Positions 16,690 through 24,833 of a DNA stretch of 64,000 bases are shown one piece after another (position 1 is the stretch's first letter; every line of letters starts with the position of its first letter). Below the pieces are notes generated by a model. It saw only the letters and a program-made list of their open reading frames with translations, did no database searches and was not told where the DNA came from. The position numbers and the translations under genes were made by a program. Origin of the DNA: an uncultured Dysosmobacter sp. (lineage in GTDB: Bacteria; Bacillota; Clostridia; Oscillospirales; Oscillospiraceae); NCBI RefSeq assembly GCF_947631635.1, contig NZ_CANRMB010000011.1, positions 29,063 to 93,062 on the forward strand. The letters are read 5' to 3'.

Positions 16690-16857
16690 GTGGCCCAACG
16701 GAAACAGGAACCCCTTTGGCGCATTTGGGTGGATACGGAGCGGCGGGTGGTCTCCTTTCACGAGGTGGAGGGCGGACAGCTGCTGGAATTTTGCAGCTAT
16801 GAGATGTTTCAGGCCTGCATCGACCGGTACACCGCCCAGCGGTACCGCTATCAGTGA
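16690..16857 (+). CDS. Small conserved hypothetical protein, paralogue of the gene at 15960
   Basis: 55 residues from a GTG with GGGAGGTG upstream. It shares WR.WVDT.RRVVSFHE.EGGQLLEF with the 56-residue paralogue and the same C-terminal YRYQ. A weak hairpin (GGGGC/GCCCC, about 16864-16881) follows. Function unknown; presence of two copies around one XRE gene suggests a local duplication. Confidence 0.7.
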   Translation: MAQRKQEPLWRIWVDTERRVVSFHEVEGGQLLEFCSYEMFQACIDRYTAQRYRYQ

Positions 16858-16908
16858 CAAAAAGGGGCGGTTTGCCCCGGTTTTCAGGAAAAAATTCGTC
16901 CAAAACGG

Positions 16909-16936
16909 TTGACAAACCACCGAAACGTGGTATGAT
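16909..16936 (+). promoter_or_regulatory. ileS promoter
   Basis: TTGACA (16909-16914), 16-bp spacer, TATGAT (16931-16936), directly upstream of the T-box leader. Confidence 0.85.
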
Positions 16937-16956
16937 GATTCGGTAATTGAACAGTT

Positions 16957-17230
16957 TGGCGTGGATAAGGACGAGTAACCCTTTGAGCCCTGCAAAGAGA
17001 GCCGCCGTTCGGTGCGAGGCGGAGAGGAGCGGAGGATGAAAATCACCTTGGAGCCTCCTGCTGAAAGACGACGCGAGTAGGTGTGGACGCGTGATGCCCG
17101 TTAAAGCATCGGCCCGTGACGGCGGGCGGTGAGCGGCCGCTTCCCGCAAGGGGAGGGCAACCGAGAGTGGTACCGCAGAGTGTTTGCAAACGCTTTGTCT
17201 CTTGACGGAGACAGGGCGTTTTTTGTTTTG
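16957..17230 (+). ncRNA. T-box leader controlling ileS
   Basis: A 5' stem I region starting near AAGGACGAGTAA, a candidate Ile specifier ATC at 17042-17044, the T-box sequence AGAGTGGTACCGCAG (17164-17178), and a terminator hairpin (about 17189-17227, GTCTC/GAGAC with flanking AACGC/GCGTT and TTTTTT). Uncharged isoleucine tRNA would bind the specifier and T-box and favour the antiterminator, allowing ileS transcription. Confidence 0.93.
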
Positions 17231-17311
17231 CAAAGACCTGTCTCCGCCGGATTCGTGAGACAGGGATCATAAAAAATATTATTTTATTTTCGTATAGGAG
17301 GAGACACAGAT

Positions 17312-20116
17312 ATGGATTACAACAAGACCATCAATCTGCCGAAGACCGACTTCCCCATGCGGGCGGGCCTGCCCAAGCGGGAGCCGGAGATGCTGGAGCG
17401 CTGGAAGAAGATCGACGTCTACCACGAGCTGCTGAAGAAGAACGAGGGCAAGCCCCTGTTCAACCTCCACGACGGCCCTCCGTTCTCCAACGGCGCCCTG
17501 CACATGGGCCACGCCCTGAACAAGTCCATCAAGGACTTTATCACCCGGTCCTACGCCATGCGGGGCTATTACACCCCCTATATCCCCGGCTGGGACAACC
17601 ACGGCATGCCCATCGAGTCCGCCATCATCAAGCAGAACAAGCTGAACCACAAGGCCATGAGCGTGCCTGATTTCCGCTCCGCCTGCCATGAGTTCGCCCA
17701 GCACTATGTGGACGTGCAGAGCGAGGGCTTCCAGCGGATGGGCGTCATCGGCGACTGGGAGCATCCCTACCTGACCATGAACCCCGGCTTTGAGGCCGAG
17801 GAGGTCAAGGTGTTCGGCGAGATGTACAAGAAGGGCTATATCTACAAGGGCCTCAAGCCCGTGTACTGGTGCCCCCACGACGAGACCGCCCTGGCCGAGG
17901 CCGAGATCGAGTACCAGGACGATCCCTGCACCACCGTCTATGTGAAGTTCCCCATGCACGACGACCAGGGCAAACTGGGCAGCTTTGACCACAGCAAGCT
18001 CTTCTTCGTGATCTGGACCACCACCATCTGGACCCTGCCGGGAAACCTGGCCATCGCCCTGCATCCCGACGAGAGCTACGCCCTGGTGAAGGCCCCCAAC
18101 GGCGAGACCTATATCATGGCCGAGGCCCTGACCGACAAGGTCATGCGCATTGGCGGCTTTGAGAGCTACGAGATCGTGGAGACCCATCCCGGCTCCTTCT
18201 TTGAGAACATGCTGGCGGACCATCCCTTCCTGCCCAAGACCAGCCGTCTGGTGCTGGCGGACTATGTCACCATGGATTCCGGTACCGGCTGCGTCCACAC
18301 CGCTCCCGGCTTCGGCGCGGACGACTATCAGACCTGCAAGCGCTACGGCATGGACATGGTGGTGCCCGTGGACGACCAGGGCAAGCACACCGATTACGCC
18401 GGCAAGTACGCCGGCATGAGCACCGACGAATCCAACCCCGTCATCCTGGCGGACATGAAGGAGAGCGGCGCCCTGTTCGCCGACCAGGATATCGTCCACA
18501 GCTATCCCCACTGCTGGCGCTGCAAGAACCCCATCATCTTCCGGGCCACGCCCCAGTGGTTCTGCTCTGTGGACGCCTTCAAGGAGGAGGCCTGCGCCGC
18601 CTGTGATGACGTCCGCTGGGTCCCCGGCTGGGGCATCGACCGCATGAAGTCCATGATCCGGGAGCGCAACGACTGGTGCATCAGCCGCCAGCGCCGCTGG
18701 GGCCTGCCCATCCCCGTGTTCTACTGCAAGGACTGCGGCAAGCCTGTGGTCACCGACGAGACCATCGCCGCCATCTCCGCCCTGTTTGAGAAAGAGGGCT
18801 CCAACGCCTGGTTCGCCAAGGACGCAGAGGCGATCCTGCCCGACGGCTTCACCTGCCCCCACTGCGGCAAGAACAGCGGCTTTACCAAGGAGGAGGACAC
18901 CCTGGACGGCTGGTTCGACTCCGGCTCCACCCATTTCGCCGCCATGAAGCGGGATCAGGGCTTCTGGCCTGCCACCGTGTATATGGAGGGCCTGGACCAG
19001 TACCGCGGCTGGTTCCAGTCCGCGCTGCTGACCGCCGTGGGCGCCTTCGGCAACGGCGCGCCCTTCAAGGAGTGCATCACCCACGGCTGGACCGTGGACG
19101 GCGAGGGCAAGGCCATGCACAAGTCCCTGGGCAACGGCGTGGACCCCTATGAGGTCTTTAACAAATACGGCGCGGACCTGCTGCGCCTGTGGGCCGCCTC
19201 CGCCGACTACCACGCCGACATGCGCTGCTCCGACGCCATCTTCAAGCAGCTCTCCCAGAACTACCTGAAGTTCCGCAACACCGCCCGGTACTGCCTGGGC
19301 AATCTGGACGGCTTCGACGCCGACCACCTGGTGCCTGCCGCGGAGATGGAGGAGCTGGACCGCTGGGCCGTCACCCGCCTGAACGCCCTGATCGAGAAGT
19401 GCGAGCAGGCCTACCATGACTACGAGTTCAACGCCGTCACCCACGCTGTCAACGACTTCTGCGTGGTGGAGATGAGCAACTTCTACCTGGACATCATCAA
19501 GGACCGCCTGTACTGCGAGGAAAAGGACGGCGCCAAGCGCCGCAGCGCCCAGACCGCCCTGTTCCTGATCCTGGACACCATGACCAAGATCATGGCCCCC
19601 ATCCTGTGCTTCACCTGCGACGAGATCTGGCTGGCCATGCCCCACCGCGCCTGCGACGACGGCCGGAACGTGGTGTTCAACGAGATGAACAAGCCCTTTG
19701 CCGACTATGCCCTCAGCGAGACCGGCATGATGCAGTGGTCCGTGCTGAACCAGCTCCGCGACGGCGTGAACGCCGCCCTGGAGGCCGCCCGCGCCGACAA
19801 GCGGATCGGCAAGTCCCTGGAGGCCCACATCACCCTGGTGACCGAAAAGCCCGTGGCCGAGAGCGCTCTGGCCGAGACCAAGGCGCGCTTTGAGAGCCAG
19901 TGGGCGGACCTGTTCATCGTCTCCGACGTGGAGGTCAGCGATGACGCCGCCCTGTACGCCCAAGGCGCCGAGACGCCGCTGGCGGGCGTCCGGGTGGTGG
20001 TCTCCGAGGCCAAGGGCGCCAAGTGCCCCCGCTGCTGGAAGCACTCCACCCAGTCCGGCAAGGACGACCTGTGCCCCCGCTGCGCCGCCGTGGCGGCGAC
20101 CCTGCCCGAATTCTGA
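17312..20116 (+). CDS. ileS: Isoleucyl-tRNA synthetase
   Basis: 934 residues, class I synthetase. DGPPFSNGALHMGHALNKS contains the HIGH-type motif HMGH (about residue 64), the CP1 editing domain covers about residues 200-390 (WTTTIWTLPGNLAIA), and the catalytic loop reads GKAMHKSLGN where the usual form is KMSKS. A C-terminal zinc finger has CPRCW...CPRCA. It charges tRNA-Ile and edits valine. The ATG at 17312 follows AGGAGGAGACACAGAT. Expression is T-box controlled. The AMHKS variant keeps the second Lys and Ser. Confidence 0.97.
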   Translation: MDYNKTINLPKTDFPMRAGLPKREPEMLERWKKIDVYHELLKKNEGKPLFNLHDGPPFSNGALHMGHALNKSIKDFITRSYAMRGYYTPYIPGWDNHGMPIESAIIKQNKLNHKAMSVPDFRSACHEFAQHYVDVQSEGFQRMGVIGDWEHPYLTMNPGFEAEEVKVFGEMYKKGYIYKGLKPVYWCPHDETALAEAEIEYQDDPCTTVYVKFPMHDDQGKLGSFDHSKLFFVIWTTTIWTLPGNLAIALHPDESYALVKAPNGETYIMAEALTDKVMRIGGFESYEIVETHPGSFFENMLADHPFLPKTSRLVLADYVTMDSGTGCVHTAPGFGADDYQTCKRYGMDMVVPVDDQGKHTDYAGKYAGMSTDESNPVILADMKESGALFADQDIVHSYPHCWRCKNPIIFRATPQWFCSVDAFKEEACAACDDVRWVPGWGIDRMKSMIRERNDWCISRQRRWGLPIPVFYCKDCGKPVVTDETIAAISALFEKEGSNAWFAKDAEAILPDGFTCPHCGKNSGFTKEEDTLDGWFDSGSTHFAAMKRDQGFWPATVYMEGLDQYRGWFQSALLTAVGAFGNGAPFKECITHGWTVDGEGKAMHKSLGNGVDPYEVFNKYGADLLRLWAASADYHADMRCSDAIFKQLSQNYLKFRNTARYCLGNLDGFDADHLVPAAEMEELDRWAVTRLNALIEKCEQAYHDYEFNAVTHAVNDFCVVEMSNFYLDIIKDRLYCEEKDGAKRRSAQTALFLILDTMTKIMAPILCFTCDEIWLAMPHRACDDGRNVVFNEMNKPFADYALSETGMMQWSVLNQLRDGVNAALEAARADKRIGKSLEAHITLVTEKPVAESALAETKARFESQWADLFIVSDVEVSDDAALYAQGAETPLAGVRVVVSEAKGAKCPRCWKHSTQSGKDDLCPRCAAVAATLPEF

Positions 20117-20127
20117 GAAAAGCCATG

Positions 20128-20158
20128 AAAGCCCGGAAGCATCAGCTTCCGGGCTTTT
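20128..20158. terminator. ileS terminator, bidirectional
   Basis: Stem AAGCCCGGAAGC / GCTTCCGGGCTT with a 4-nt ATCA loop and TTTTCT. The minus-strand small gene 20142-20306 ends inside this stem. Confidence 0.88.
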
Positions 20159-20306
20159 CTCTGTAATACCGGCAGGCCGGGGCATTCCCCCGCCGGAGCT
20201 TCAGGCGGGGATAGACGCAGTGCCCGGACCCCACCGGGTTATACCGGAACCCGAATTTCACGTAATGCCGCCGAAAATGTACGCAGGTCTCGCAGTTTTT
20301 TTCCAT
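20142..20306 (-). CDS. Small Cys-rich protein, possible zinc ribbon
   Basis: 54 residues starting MEKNCETCVHFRRHY at an ATG with GAGGTGAT upstream. Four cysteines (CETC, GHC, AC) and several His suggest a metal-binding knuckle. Similar short proteins with CxxC..H and GHC are widespread in clostridial genomes; I do not know a function. It is too short for routine ORF lists. The gene is divergent from the XRE gene at 20403 and shares its operator region, and its stop codon falls inside the ileS terminator loop. Confidence 0.7.
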   Translation of the reverse strand: MEKNCETCVHFRRHYVKFGFRYNPVGSGHCVYPRLKLRRGNAPACRYYREKPGS

Positions 20307-20329
20307 ACATGTATCACCTCAAAAGAAAT

Positions 20330-20351
20330 TTTACACCTGATAAGGTGTAAA
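20330..20351. promoter_or_regulatory. Palindromic operator between the Cys-rich gene and the XRE gene
   Basis: TTTACACCT-GATA-AGGTGTAAA, a perfect 9-bp inverted repeat in the middle of the divergent intergenic region. Likely bound by the XRE protein encoded 52 bp downstream, controlling both genes. Confidence 0.7.
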
Positions 20352-20402
20352 GTCAATGTATCCAACAAGATTTAAAGCAGGATATTATTTGAGGTGATGT
20401 AG

Positions 20403-20597
20403 GTGAGCTATTATCCAAGATTACGAGATTTGCGGGAAGATGCGGATAAAACGCAAGACGAAATTGCAAAGCTATTGCAAACGACCCAACAGCAGTACTC
20501 CAAATACGAAAAGGGTGTCCAGGAGATCCCGGTCCACCATTTGATTACACTTGCAGATTTTTATAAGGTGTCAGTTGATTACCTGCTTGGAAGATAA
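20403..20597 (+). CDS. Small XRE-family helix-turn-helix regulator
   Basis: 64 residues from a GTG with GAGGTGAT upstream. A single helix-turn-helix: YYPRLRDLREDADKTQDEIAKLL, QQQYSKYEKG, LADFYKVSVDYLLGR. AT-rich compared with ileS. It is followed by a terminator and then by the long L1 repeat. It probably autoregulates through the palindrome at 20330-20351. Confidence 0.88.
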   Translation: MSYYPRLRDLREDADKTQDEIAKLLQTTQQQYSKYEKGVQEIPVHHLITLADFYKVSVDYLLGR

Positions 20598-20630
20598 GAC
20601 CGGAGACGGATGTTCCCGGTCTTATTTTTT
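20595..20630 (+). terminator. Terminator of the XRE gene
   Basis: AAGACCGG / CCGGTCTT stem followed by ATTTTTTG; it begins at the XRE stop codon. Confidence 0.82.
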
Positions 20631-21397
20631 GTAAGTGCCCACTTACGGGGAATGAACCCCCATTTTCTTTTCGGTTGCGCCGAAAAGAAAACGGCCGTTC
20701 ACGGTCAAAAGAAAAGGCGCTTTGGTGTCCACAGTTGGCCCCTAGGGCCAACTGTGGACGAGACGCGGGGTCCCAGAAAGAGACCGATGGAGGTCGAGGG
20801 CAGACTCTGCGTTGGGCGCGGGCACAGTCTTGCTGAATCTTTCGGTTTTTAGCCACGCGAATGGGAATTGCGGGAACGGGCAAAGACTGCAAGGACCAGC
20901 GGCTTCTGTCGCTGCCGCTCTTTGATTCCTTGCGGAAGCGCCTGCGTGTGGGCCTTATACGGGACCAGACATTGTTGAAAGCCTTTCGATATCCACCCCA
21001 AATTTGTACCCATGCCCTCAAATGCGGGCACGCACTCCTACCCTCGTACTTAGTCCAGCGGCCCCGCCGGAGGCCAATTTGACCGCCCAGGTAGTGTGTA
21101 GCGAAGCGGAACACACGGGGCCAGCGGTAAAAGCCTTTCATCGACCACCCCAAATTTGCACCCAAGCCATCAACCTGCGGCGGCGCAGTTCTAAACCCGT
21201 ACCCGGTTCGGCGCACCCGGCAGAAGATTTCCGGGACTTGGTGGCACATCTAACCACCACCTCCCGTCCGGCCAACTTTACCCCAAAGGGGCAAAGTTGG
21301 ACACCCAAAAGCACTTTTCTTTTGGACCGTGCACGGCCCGTTTTCTTTTCCAGCCGGAAAAGAAAATGGGGGGTGCATTCTGCGGTGATGCACCGCA
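20631..21397. repeat. Family L long structured repeat, copy 1 (MITE-like)
   Basis: 767 bp, no credible gene. The left end is a 7-bp hairpin GTAAGTG/CACTTAC, then GGGAATGAACCCCC, a TTTTCTTTTC hairpin, CCGTTCACGGTC, and a long stem around CCACAGTTGG. The right end is the imperfect reverse complement of this order and closes with hairpin TGCGGTG/CACCGCA. The interior has two tandem modules of about 140 bp around GAAAGCCTTTC. A second copy lies at 25380-26185. Confidence 0.85.
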
Positions 21398-21425
21398 TCC
21401 CCCACGGCAAAGCCGCCCGCAGCAG

Positions 21426-21454
21426 TTGCAATTCCCGCTCAAAGCGTGTAAACT
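21426..21454 (+). promoter_or_regulatory. lspA promoter
   Basis: TTGCAA (21426-21431), 17-bp spacer, TAAACT (21449-21454), just beyond the right end of L1 and 34 bp before the lspA start. Confidence 0.65.
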
Positions 21455-21487
21455 GGTCAGGAAATCGAAATTTGAGGAGAACCATTC

Positions 21488-21988
21488 ATGTTATATGCCA
21501 TTTTTGCCGCCCTGGCCATGGCCCTGCTGGCGCTGGACCAGTGGTTCAAGCACTGGATCACGGTAAACCTGCCGCTGGGGGAGACCATGGACTTTCTGCC
21601 CGGTTTTATGCAGCTGCGCACCGTCCATAACTACGGCGCCGCCTGGTCCAGCTTTTCCGGGATGCGGTGGCTGCTGCTGGGCGTCACCGGCTGCATCGTT
21701 CTGGCGGTGCTGTTCGTCCTGATCCGGCGGATCGTCCGCCATCCCGTGGGGCTTTGCGCCTGCTTCCTGATCCTCTCCGGCGGCCTGGGCAACATCATCG
21801 ACCGGGCCCGCCTGGGATACGTGGTGGACATGTTCGACTTCCAGTTCATGAATTACCCCGTATTCAACGTGGCGGATATCTGCGTGGTGTGCGGCTGCAT
21901 CCTGGGGGCGGTGTATTACATCTTCCTCTACGAAAAATACGACAAAAAGGGAAAGAACGATGGAGATCCTGACGCTCCAACCGAATAA
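21488..21988 (+). CDS. lspA: Lipoprotein signal peptidase (signal peptidase II)
   Basis: 166 residues with four transmembrane segments. Conserved features: LDQWFKHW near the N-terminus, VHNYGAAWS, GNIIDRARLGYVVDMFDF and FNVADICV; the catalytic aspartates are D114 and D130. It removes signal peptides from diacylglyceryl-modified prolipoproteins in the membrane. The ATG follows GAGGAG. The rluD-type gene overlaps its end by 29 bp, as in many Firmicutes. Confidence 0.95.
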   Translation: MLYAIFAALAMALLALDQWFKHWITVNLPLGETMDFLPGFMQLRTVHNYGAAWSSFSGMRWLLLGVTGCIVLAVLFVLIRRIVRHPVGLCACFLILSGGLGNIIDRARLGYVVDMFDFQFMNYPVFNVADICVVCGCILGAVYYIFLYEKYDKKGKNDGDPDAPTE

Positions 21989-22877
21989 GGAGGACGCAGG
22001 CGTCCGGGTGGACGCCTGGCTGGCCGCCCATCTGGAGGGCGTCACCCGCTCCGCCGCCCAGCGCCTGCTGGAGGAGGGGCGGATCACCTGCGCCGGAAAG
22101 GCCCTGGCGAAGAATTATAAGCTCACGGGGACCGAGACCCTGGAGGCGGTCCTCCCGGACCCGGAGCCGGTGGACGTGGCTCCCCAGAACATCCCCCTGG
22201 ACATCGTGTACGAGGACGGGGACGTGATCGTGGTGAACAAGCCCAAGGGGCTGGTGGTCCATCCGGCCCCCGGCCACCCGGACGGCACCCTGGTGAACGC
22301 CCTGCTGTTCCACTGCGGCGACTCCCTCTCCGGCGTCGGCGGGGAGCTGCGGCCCGGCATCGTCCACCGCATCGACCGGGACACCTCCGGCCTCATCATC
22401 GCGGCGAAGAACGACTTTGCCCACCAGCACCTGGCGGCCCAATTGCAGGACCACACCCTGGCCCGCACCTATGAGTGCATCGTGGTGGGGAGCCTGCGGG
22501 AGGACGCCGGCACCGTGGACGCCCCCATCGGCCGCCACCCGGCGGACCGGAAGAAGATGGCGGTGGTATCCAGCGGGCGGCCCGCCGTCACCCATTGGAC
22601 CGTGCTGGCCCGCTATCCGGGCTTCACCCATGTCCAGTGCCGCCTGGAGACCGGGCGGACCCACCAGATCCGGGTCCACATGGCCCACATCGGCCATCCG
22701 ATTTTGGGCGACACGGTCTATGGAAACAAAAAGCCCGTTCCGGGGCTGCAGGGCCAGTGCCTCCACGCCGTGGGCCTGCGGTTTGTCCACCCCCGCACCG
22801 GGGAACTGGTGGAGCTGCGCTGCGGCCTGCCGGAGGAGTTCCAGGCACAGCTTCAAAAGCTGTCGAACAGACGCTGA
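21960..22877 (+). CDS. rluD: RluA/RluD family 23S rRNA pseudouridine synthase
   Basis: 305 residues. An N-terminal S4 RNA-binding domain (residues 15-60) precedes the catalytic domain with HRIDRDTSG (136-144), D139 being the catalytic aspartate, then ARTYECIV and the RTHQIRVHMAHIGHPILGD motif. Members isomerise uridines in helix 69 of 23S rRNA or in tRNA; the exact target is not certain. Translationally coupled to lspA by overlap and followed by a strong terminator. Confidence 0.9.
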   Translation: MEILTLQPNKEDAGVRVDAWLAAHLEGVTRSAAQRLLEEGRITCAGKALAKNYKLTGTETLEAVLPDPEPVDVAPQNIPLDIVYEDGDVIVVNKPKGLVVHPAPGHPDGTLVNALLFHCGDSLSGVGGELRPGIVHRIDRDTSGLIIAAKNDFAHQHLAAQLQDHTLARTYECIVVGSLREDAGTVDAPIGRHPADRKKMAVVSSGRPAVTHWTVLARYPGFTHVQCRLETGRTHQIRVHMAHIGHPILGDTVYGNKKPVPGLQGQCLHAVGLRFVHPRTGELVELRCGLPEEFQAQLQKLSNRR

Positions 22878-22905
22878 AAGGGAGGGCTCCGGCCCTCCCT
22901 TTTTT
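22877..22905 (+). terminator. lspA-rluD terminator
   Basis: GGGAGGGC / GCCCTCCC-type stem followed by TTTTTTG. Confidence 0.88.
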
Positions 22906-22992
22906 GACAGCCCCTGAAGCGGAAACGTTTAAAATATGCAATATACACAGAAAGCAATCGATTACCTAACACAATTATGGCGATTTATATTG

Positions 22993-23021
22993 TTGACAGT
23001 GCTGGATGAGACTGCTAATAT
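22993..23021 (+). promoter_or_regulatory. Strong promoter of the HPr-like gene
   Basis: TTGACA, 17-bp spacer, TAATAT: near consensus, about 60 bp upstream of the start codon. Confidence 0.88.
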
Positions 23022-23081
23022 GATGGCGATCCCGCGGGGAACGGGACCGCCGAAATTTTTGTGAATAAGGAGGAAACGGGC

Positions 23082-23303
23082 ATGGTTCGAGAGATCGATA
23101 TCAAGAGCAAAGAGCAGGCGGAGAAGATCAACCAGCTGGCCTGCAGAGCGCCCTATGAGGTCTGGGTGAGCACCGACACCGTGATGCTGGACGCACGGTC
23201 TTTGCTGGGCCTGCTGGCACTGGTGGGCCAGAAAGCCCATGTGGTTGCCGAGGATGATGTGAATCCCATTGCTTTCGGCAAGCTGGTTTCTAAAATGAAA
23301 TAA
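23082..23303 (+). CDS. HPr-like protein lacking the phosphoacceptor histidine
   Basis: 73 residues fitting the HPr fold: a first helix SKEQAEKINQLACRA, beta strand EVWVSTDTVMLDA, helix RSLLGLLALVGQKAHVVAE and a C-terminal helix FGKLVSKMK. The position where HPr has His15 (ARPA) holds no His, so it is unlikely to carry phosphate in the PTS relay. The ATG at 23082 has AAGGAGGAAA upstream; the GTG at 23061 does not. It is a single-gene unit with its own consensus promoter and terminator, pointing to high expression. Regulatory or RNA/protein-binding role is only a guess. Confidence 0.8.
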   Translation: MVREIDIKSKEQAEKINQLACRAPYEVWVSTDTVMLDARSLLGLLALVGQKAHVVAEDDVNPIAFGKLVSKMK

Positions 23304-23314
23304 GCGGATGACAG

Positions 23315-23352
23315 GGAGAGCGGCGCCATGTGGCGCCGCTCTCCGCTTTTTT
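23315..23352 (+). terminator. Terminator of the HPr-like gene
   Basis: A 14-bp stem GGAGAGCGGCGCCA / TGGCGCCGCTCTCC, 2-nt loop, then GCTTTTTT. Confidence 0.92.
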
Positions 23353-23378
23353 ATATTGTGCTTTTTGTGGTTTTATGC

Positions 23379-23400
23379 TATGATACTTTAGTTAAAGTAT
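23379..23400 (+). promoter_or_regulatory. miaB -10 region with overlapping perfect palindrome
   Basis: TATGAT (23379-23384), with a weak -35 TTGTGC 17 bp upstream, overlaps ATACTTTA-GT-TAAAGTAT (23383-23400), a perfect 8-bp inverted repeat just ahead of the ribosome site. It looks like an operator at the start site; no cognate regulator is obvious nearby. Confidence 0.55.
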
Positions 23401-23420
23401 CTATATTCGGAGGAACGATT

Positions 23421-24833
23421 TTGGAACGGAAAGACGTATTGGTCCCGGAGGCGGATCTCACCCGCCAGCGGGACTTTGAGAAGAAGATCAGGGCCATGTT
23501 TGCGGCCCGGGAGGCCCATCCCGCGGCCTGCGTGGACACCTTCGGGTGCCAGCAGAACGTGGCCGACGGCCAGAAGCTGATGGGGATGCTGCGGGACTGC
23601 GGCTTCACCTTCACGGAGGAGCCGAAGGAGGCGGACCTGGTGATCCTCAACACCTGCGCCGTCCGGGAGCACGCGGAGCAGCGGGTGTTCGGCAATCTGG
23701 GGGCCCTGACCCACACAAAAAAGGAAAACCCAGAGCAGGTCATCTGCCTCTGCGGCTGCATGGCCCAGGAGGAGCGGGTGAGCAGGCGGGTGAGGGAGTC
23801 CTACCGCCATGTGGACCTGGTGTTCGGCCCCCATGCCCTGTGGAAGTTCCCGGAGCTTTTGTGGCAGGTCTATGAGACCCGCAGACGGGTGTTCTCCGTG
23901 GACGACGAGCACGGCACCATTGCCGAGGGCATCCCCGTGGTGCGGGAGAAGGGCGTGAAGGCCTGGGTCTCCATCATGTACGGGTGCAACAACTTCTGCT
24001 CCTACTGCATCGTACCCTATGTCCGGGGCCGGGAGCGGAGCCGGGACCCCCAGTGCGTTTTGCAGGAGGTCCGGGAGCTGGTGGAGGCCGGGTACAAGGA
24101 CATCACCCTGCTGGGGCAGAACGTCAACTCCTACGGCAATGATCTGGACCTTGGATATGATTTCGCAGATCTGCTGGCGGAGATCGATGAGATCCCCGGC
24201 GAGTATCTGATCCGCTTCATGTCCAGCCATCCCAAGGACGCCACAAAAAAACTCTTTGATACCATGGCCCGGTGCAGGCATGTTGCAAAGCAGCTGCACC
24301 TGCCCTTCCAGTCCGGCAACGACCGGGTGCTGCGGGAGATGAACCGGCGGTACACCAGGGCGCAGTATCTGGACCTGGTGAACTACGCAAAGAGCGTCAT
24401 GCCCGGCCTGGTGCTGACCAGCGACGTGATCATCGGGTTTCCCGGCGAGACGGAGGCGGAGGCCATGGACACCGTGTCCCTGGTGGAGGAGGTGGGGTTC
24501 GACGCCTTGTTCACCTTCATTTACTCCCCCCGGCCCGGCACAAAGGCGGCGGAGATGCCGGACCCTGCCTCCCGTCAGGAGAAGCAGAAGTGGTTCGACA
24601 AGCTGCTGGAGGTCCAGAACGGCATGTCCGCCAGGCTCCACGCCGGCTATATCGGAAAGACCGTGCGGGTGCTGGTGGACGGTGAGAGCGACGACCCGGC
24701 ATATCCCCTGGCTTCTCGGACCGAGGGCAACCGCCTGGTGCGGCTGAAAGGGGAGAAGGATCTGATCGGACAGTTTATCGATGTGAGGATCACGGACAGC
24801 AATACCTGGGCGCTGTACGGCGAGCCGGTCTAA
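23421..24833 (+). CDS. miaB: tRNA-2-methylthio-N6-dimethylallyladenosine synthase MiaB
   Basis: 470 residues from a TTG with GGAGGAACGATT upstream; a longer frame from 23328 begins inside the preceding terminator. The N-terminal UPF0004 domain has TFGCQQN, NTCAVREHAEQR and CGCMAQ with three cluster cysteines, the radical SAM domain has GCNNFCSYCIVPYVRGRERSR, and a TRAM domain ends the protein. It methylthiolates i6A37 in tRNAs, acting after MiaA (33802-34746). An N-terminal extension of about 40 residues before the first cluster Cys is common in Clostridia. Confidence 0.95.
   Translation: MERKDVLVPEADLTRQRDFEKKIRAMFAAREAHPAACVDTFGCQQNVADGQKLMGMLRDCGFTFTEEPKEADLVILNTCAVREHAEQRVFGNLGALTHTKKENPEQVICLCGCMAQEERVSRRVRESYRHVDLVFGPHALWKFPELLWQVYETRRRVFSVDDEHGTIAEGIPVVREKGVKAWVSIMYGCNNFCSYCIVPYVRGRERSRDPQCVLQEVRELVEAGYKDITLLGQNVNSYGNDLDLGYDFADLLAEIDEIPGEYLIRFMSSHPKDATKKLFDTMARCRHVAKQLHLPFQSGNDRVLREMNRRYTRAQYLDLVNYAKSVMPGLVLTSDVIIGFPGETEAEAMDTVSLVEEVGFDALFTFIYSPRPGTKAAEMPDPASRQEKQKWFDKLLEVQNGMSARLHAGYIGKTVRVLVDGESDDPAYPLASRTEGNRLVRLKGEKDLIGQFIDVRITDSNTWALYGEPV

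Noticed and set aside
17279..20185. 968-residue minus-strand open frame
   Set aside because: Antisense shadow of ileS; low-complexity translation.
20545..21249. Minus-strand 234-residue frame across L1 and a similar 190-residue frame across L2
   Set aside because: The two translations do not stay aligned through the shared repeat modules, and there is no ribosome site; the region behaves as structured non-coding DNA.
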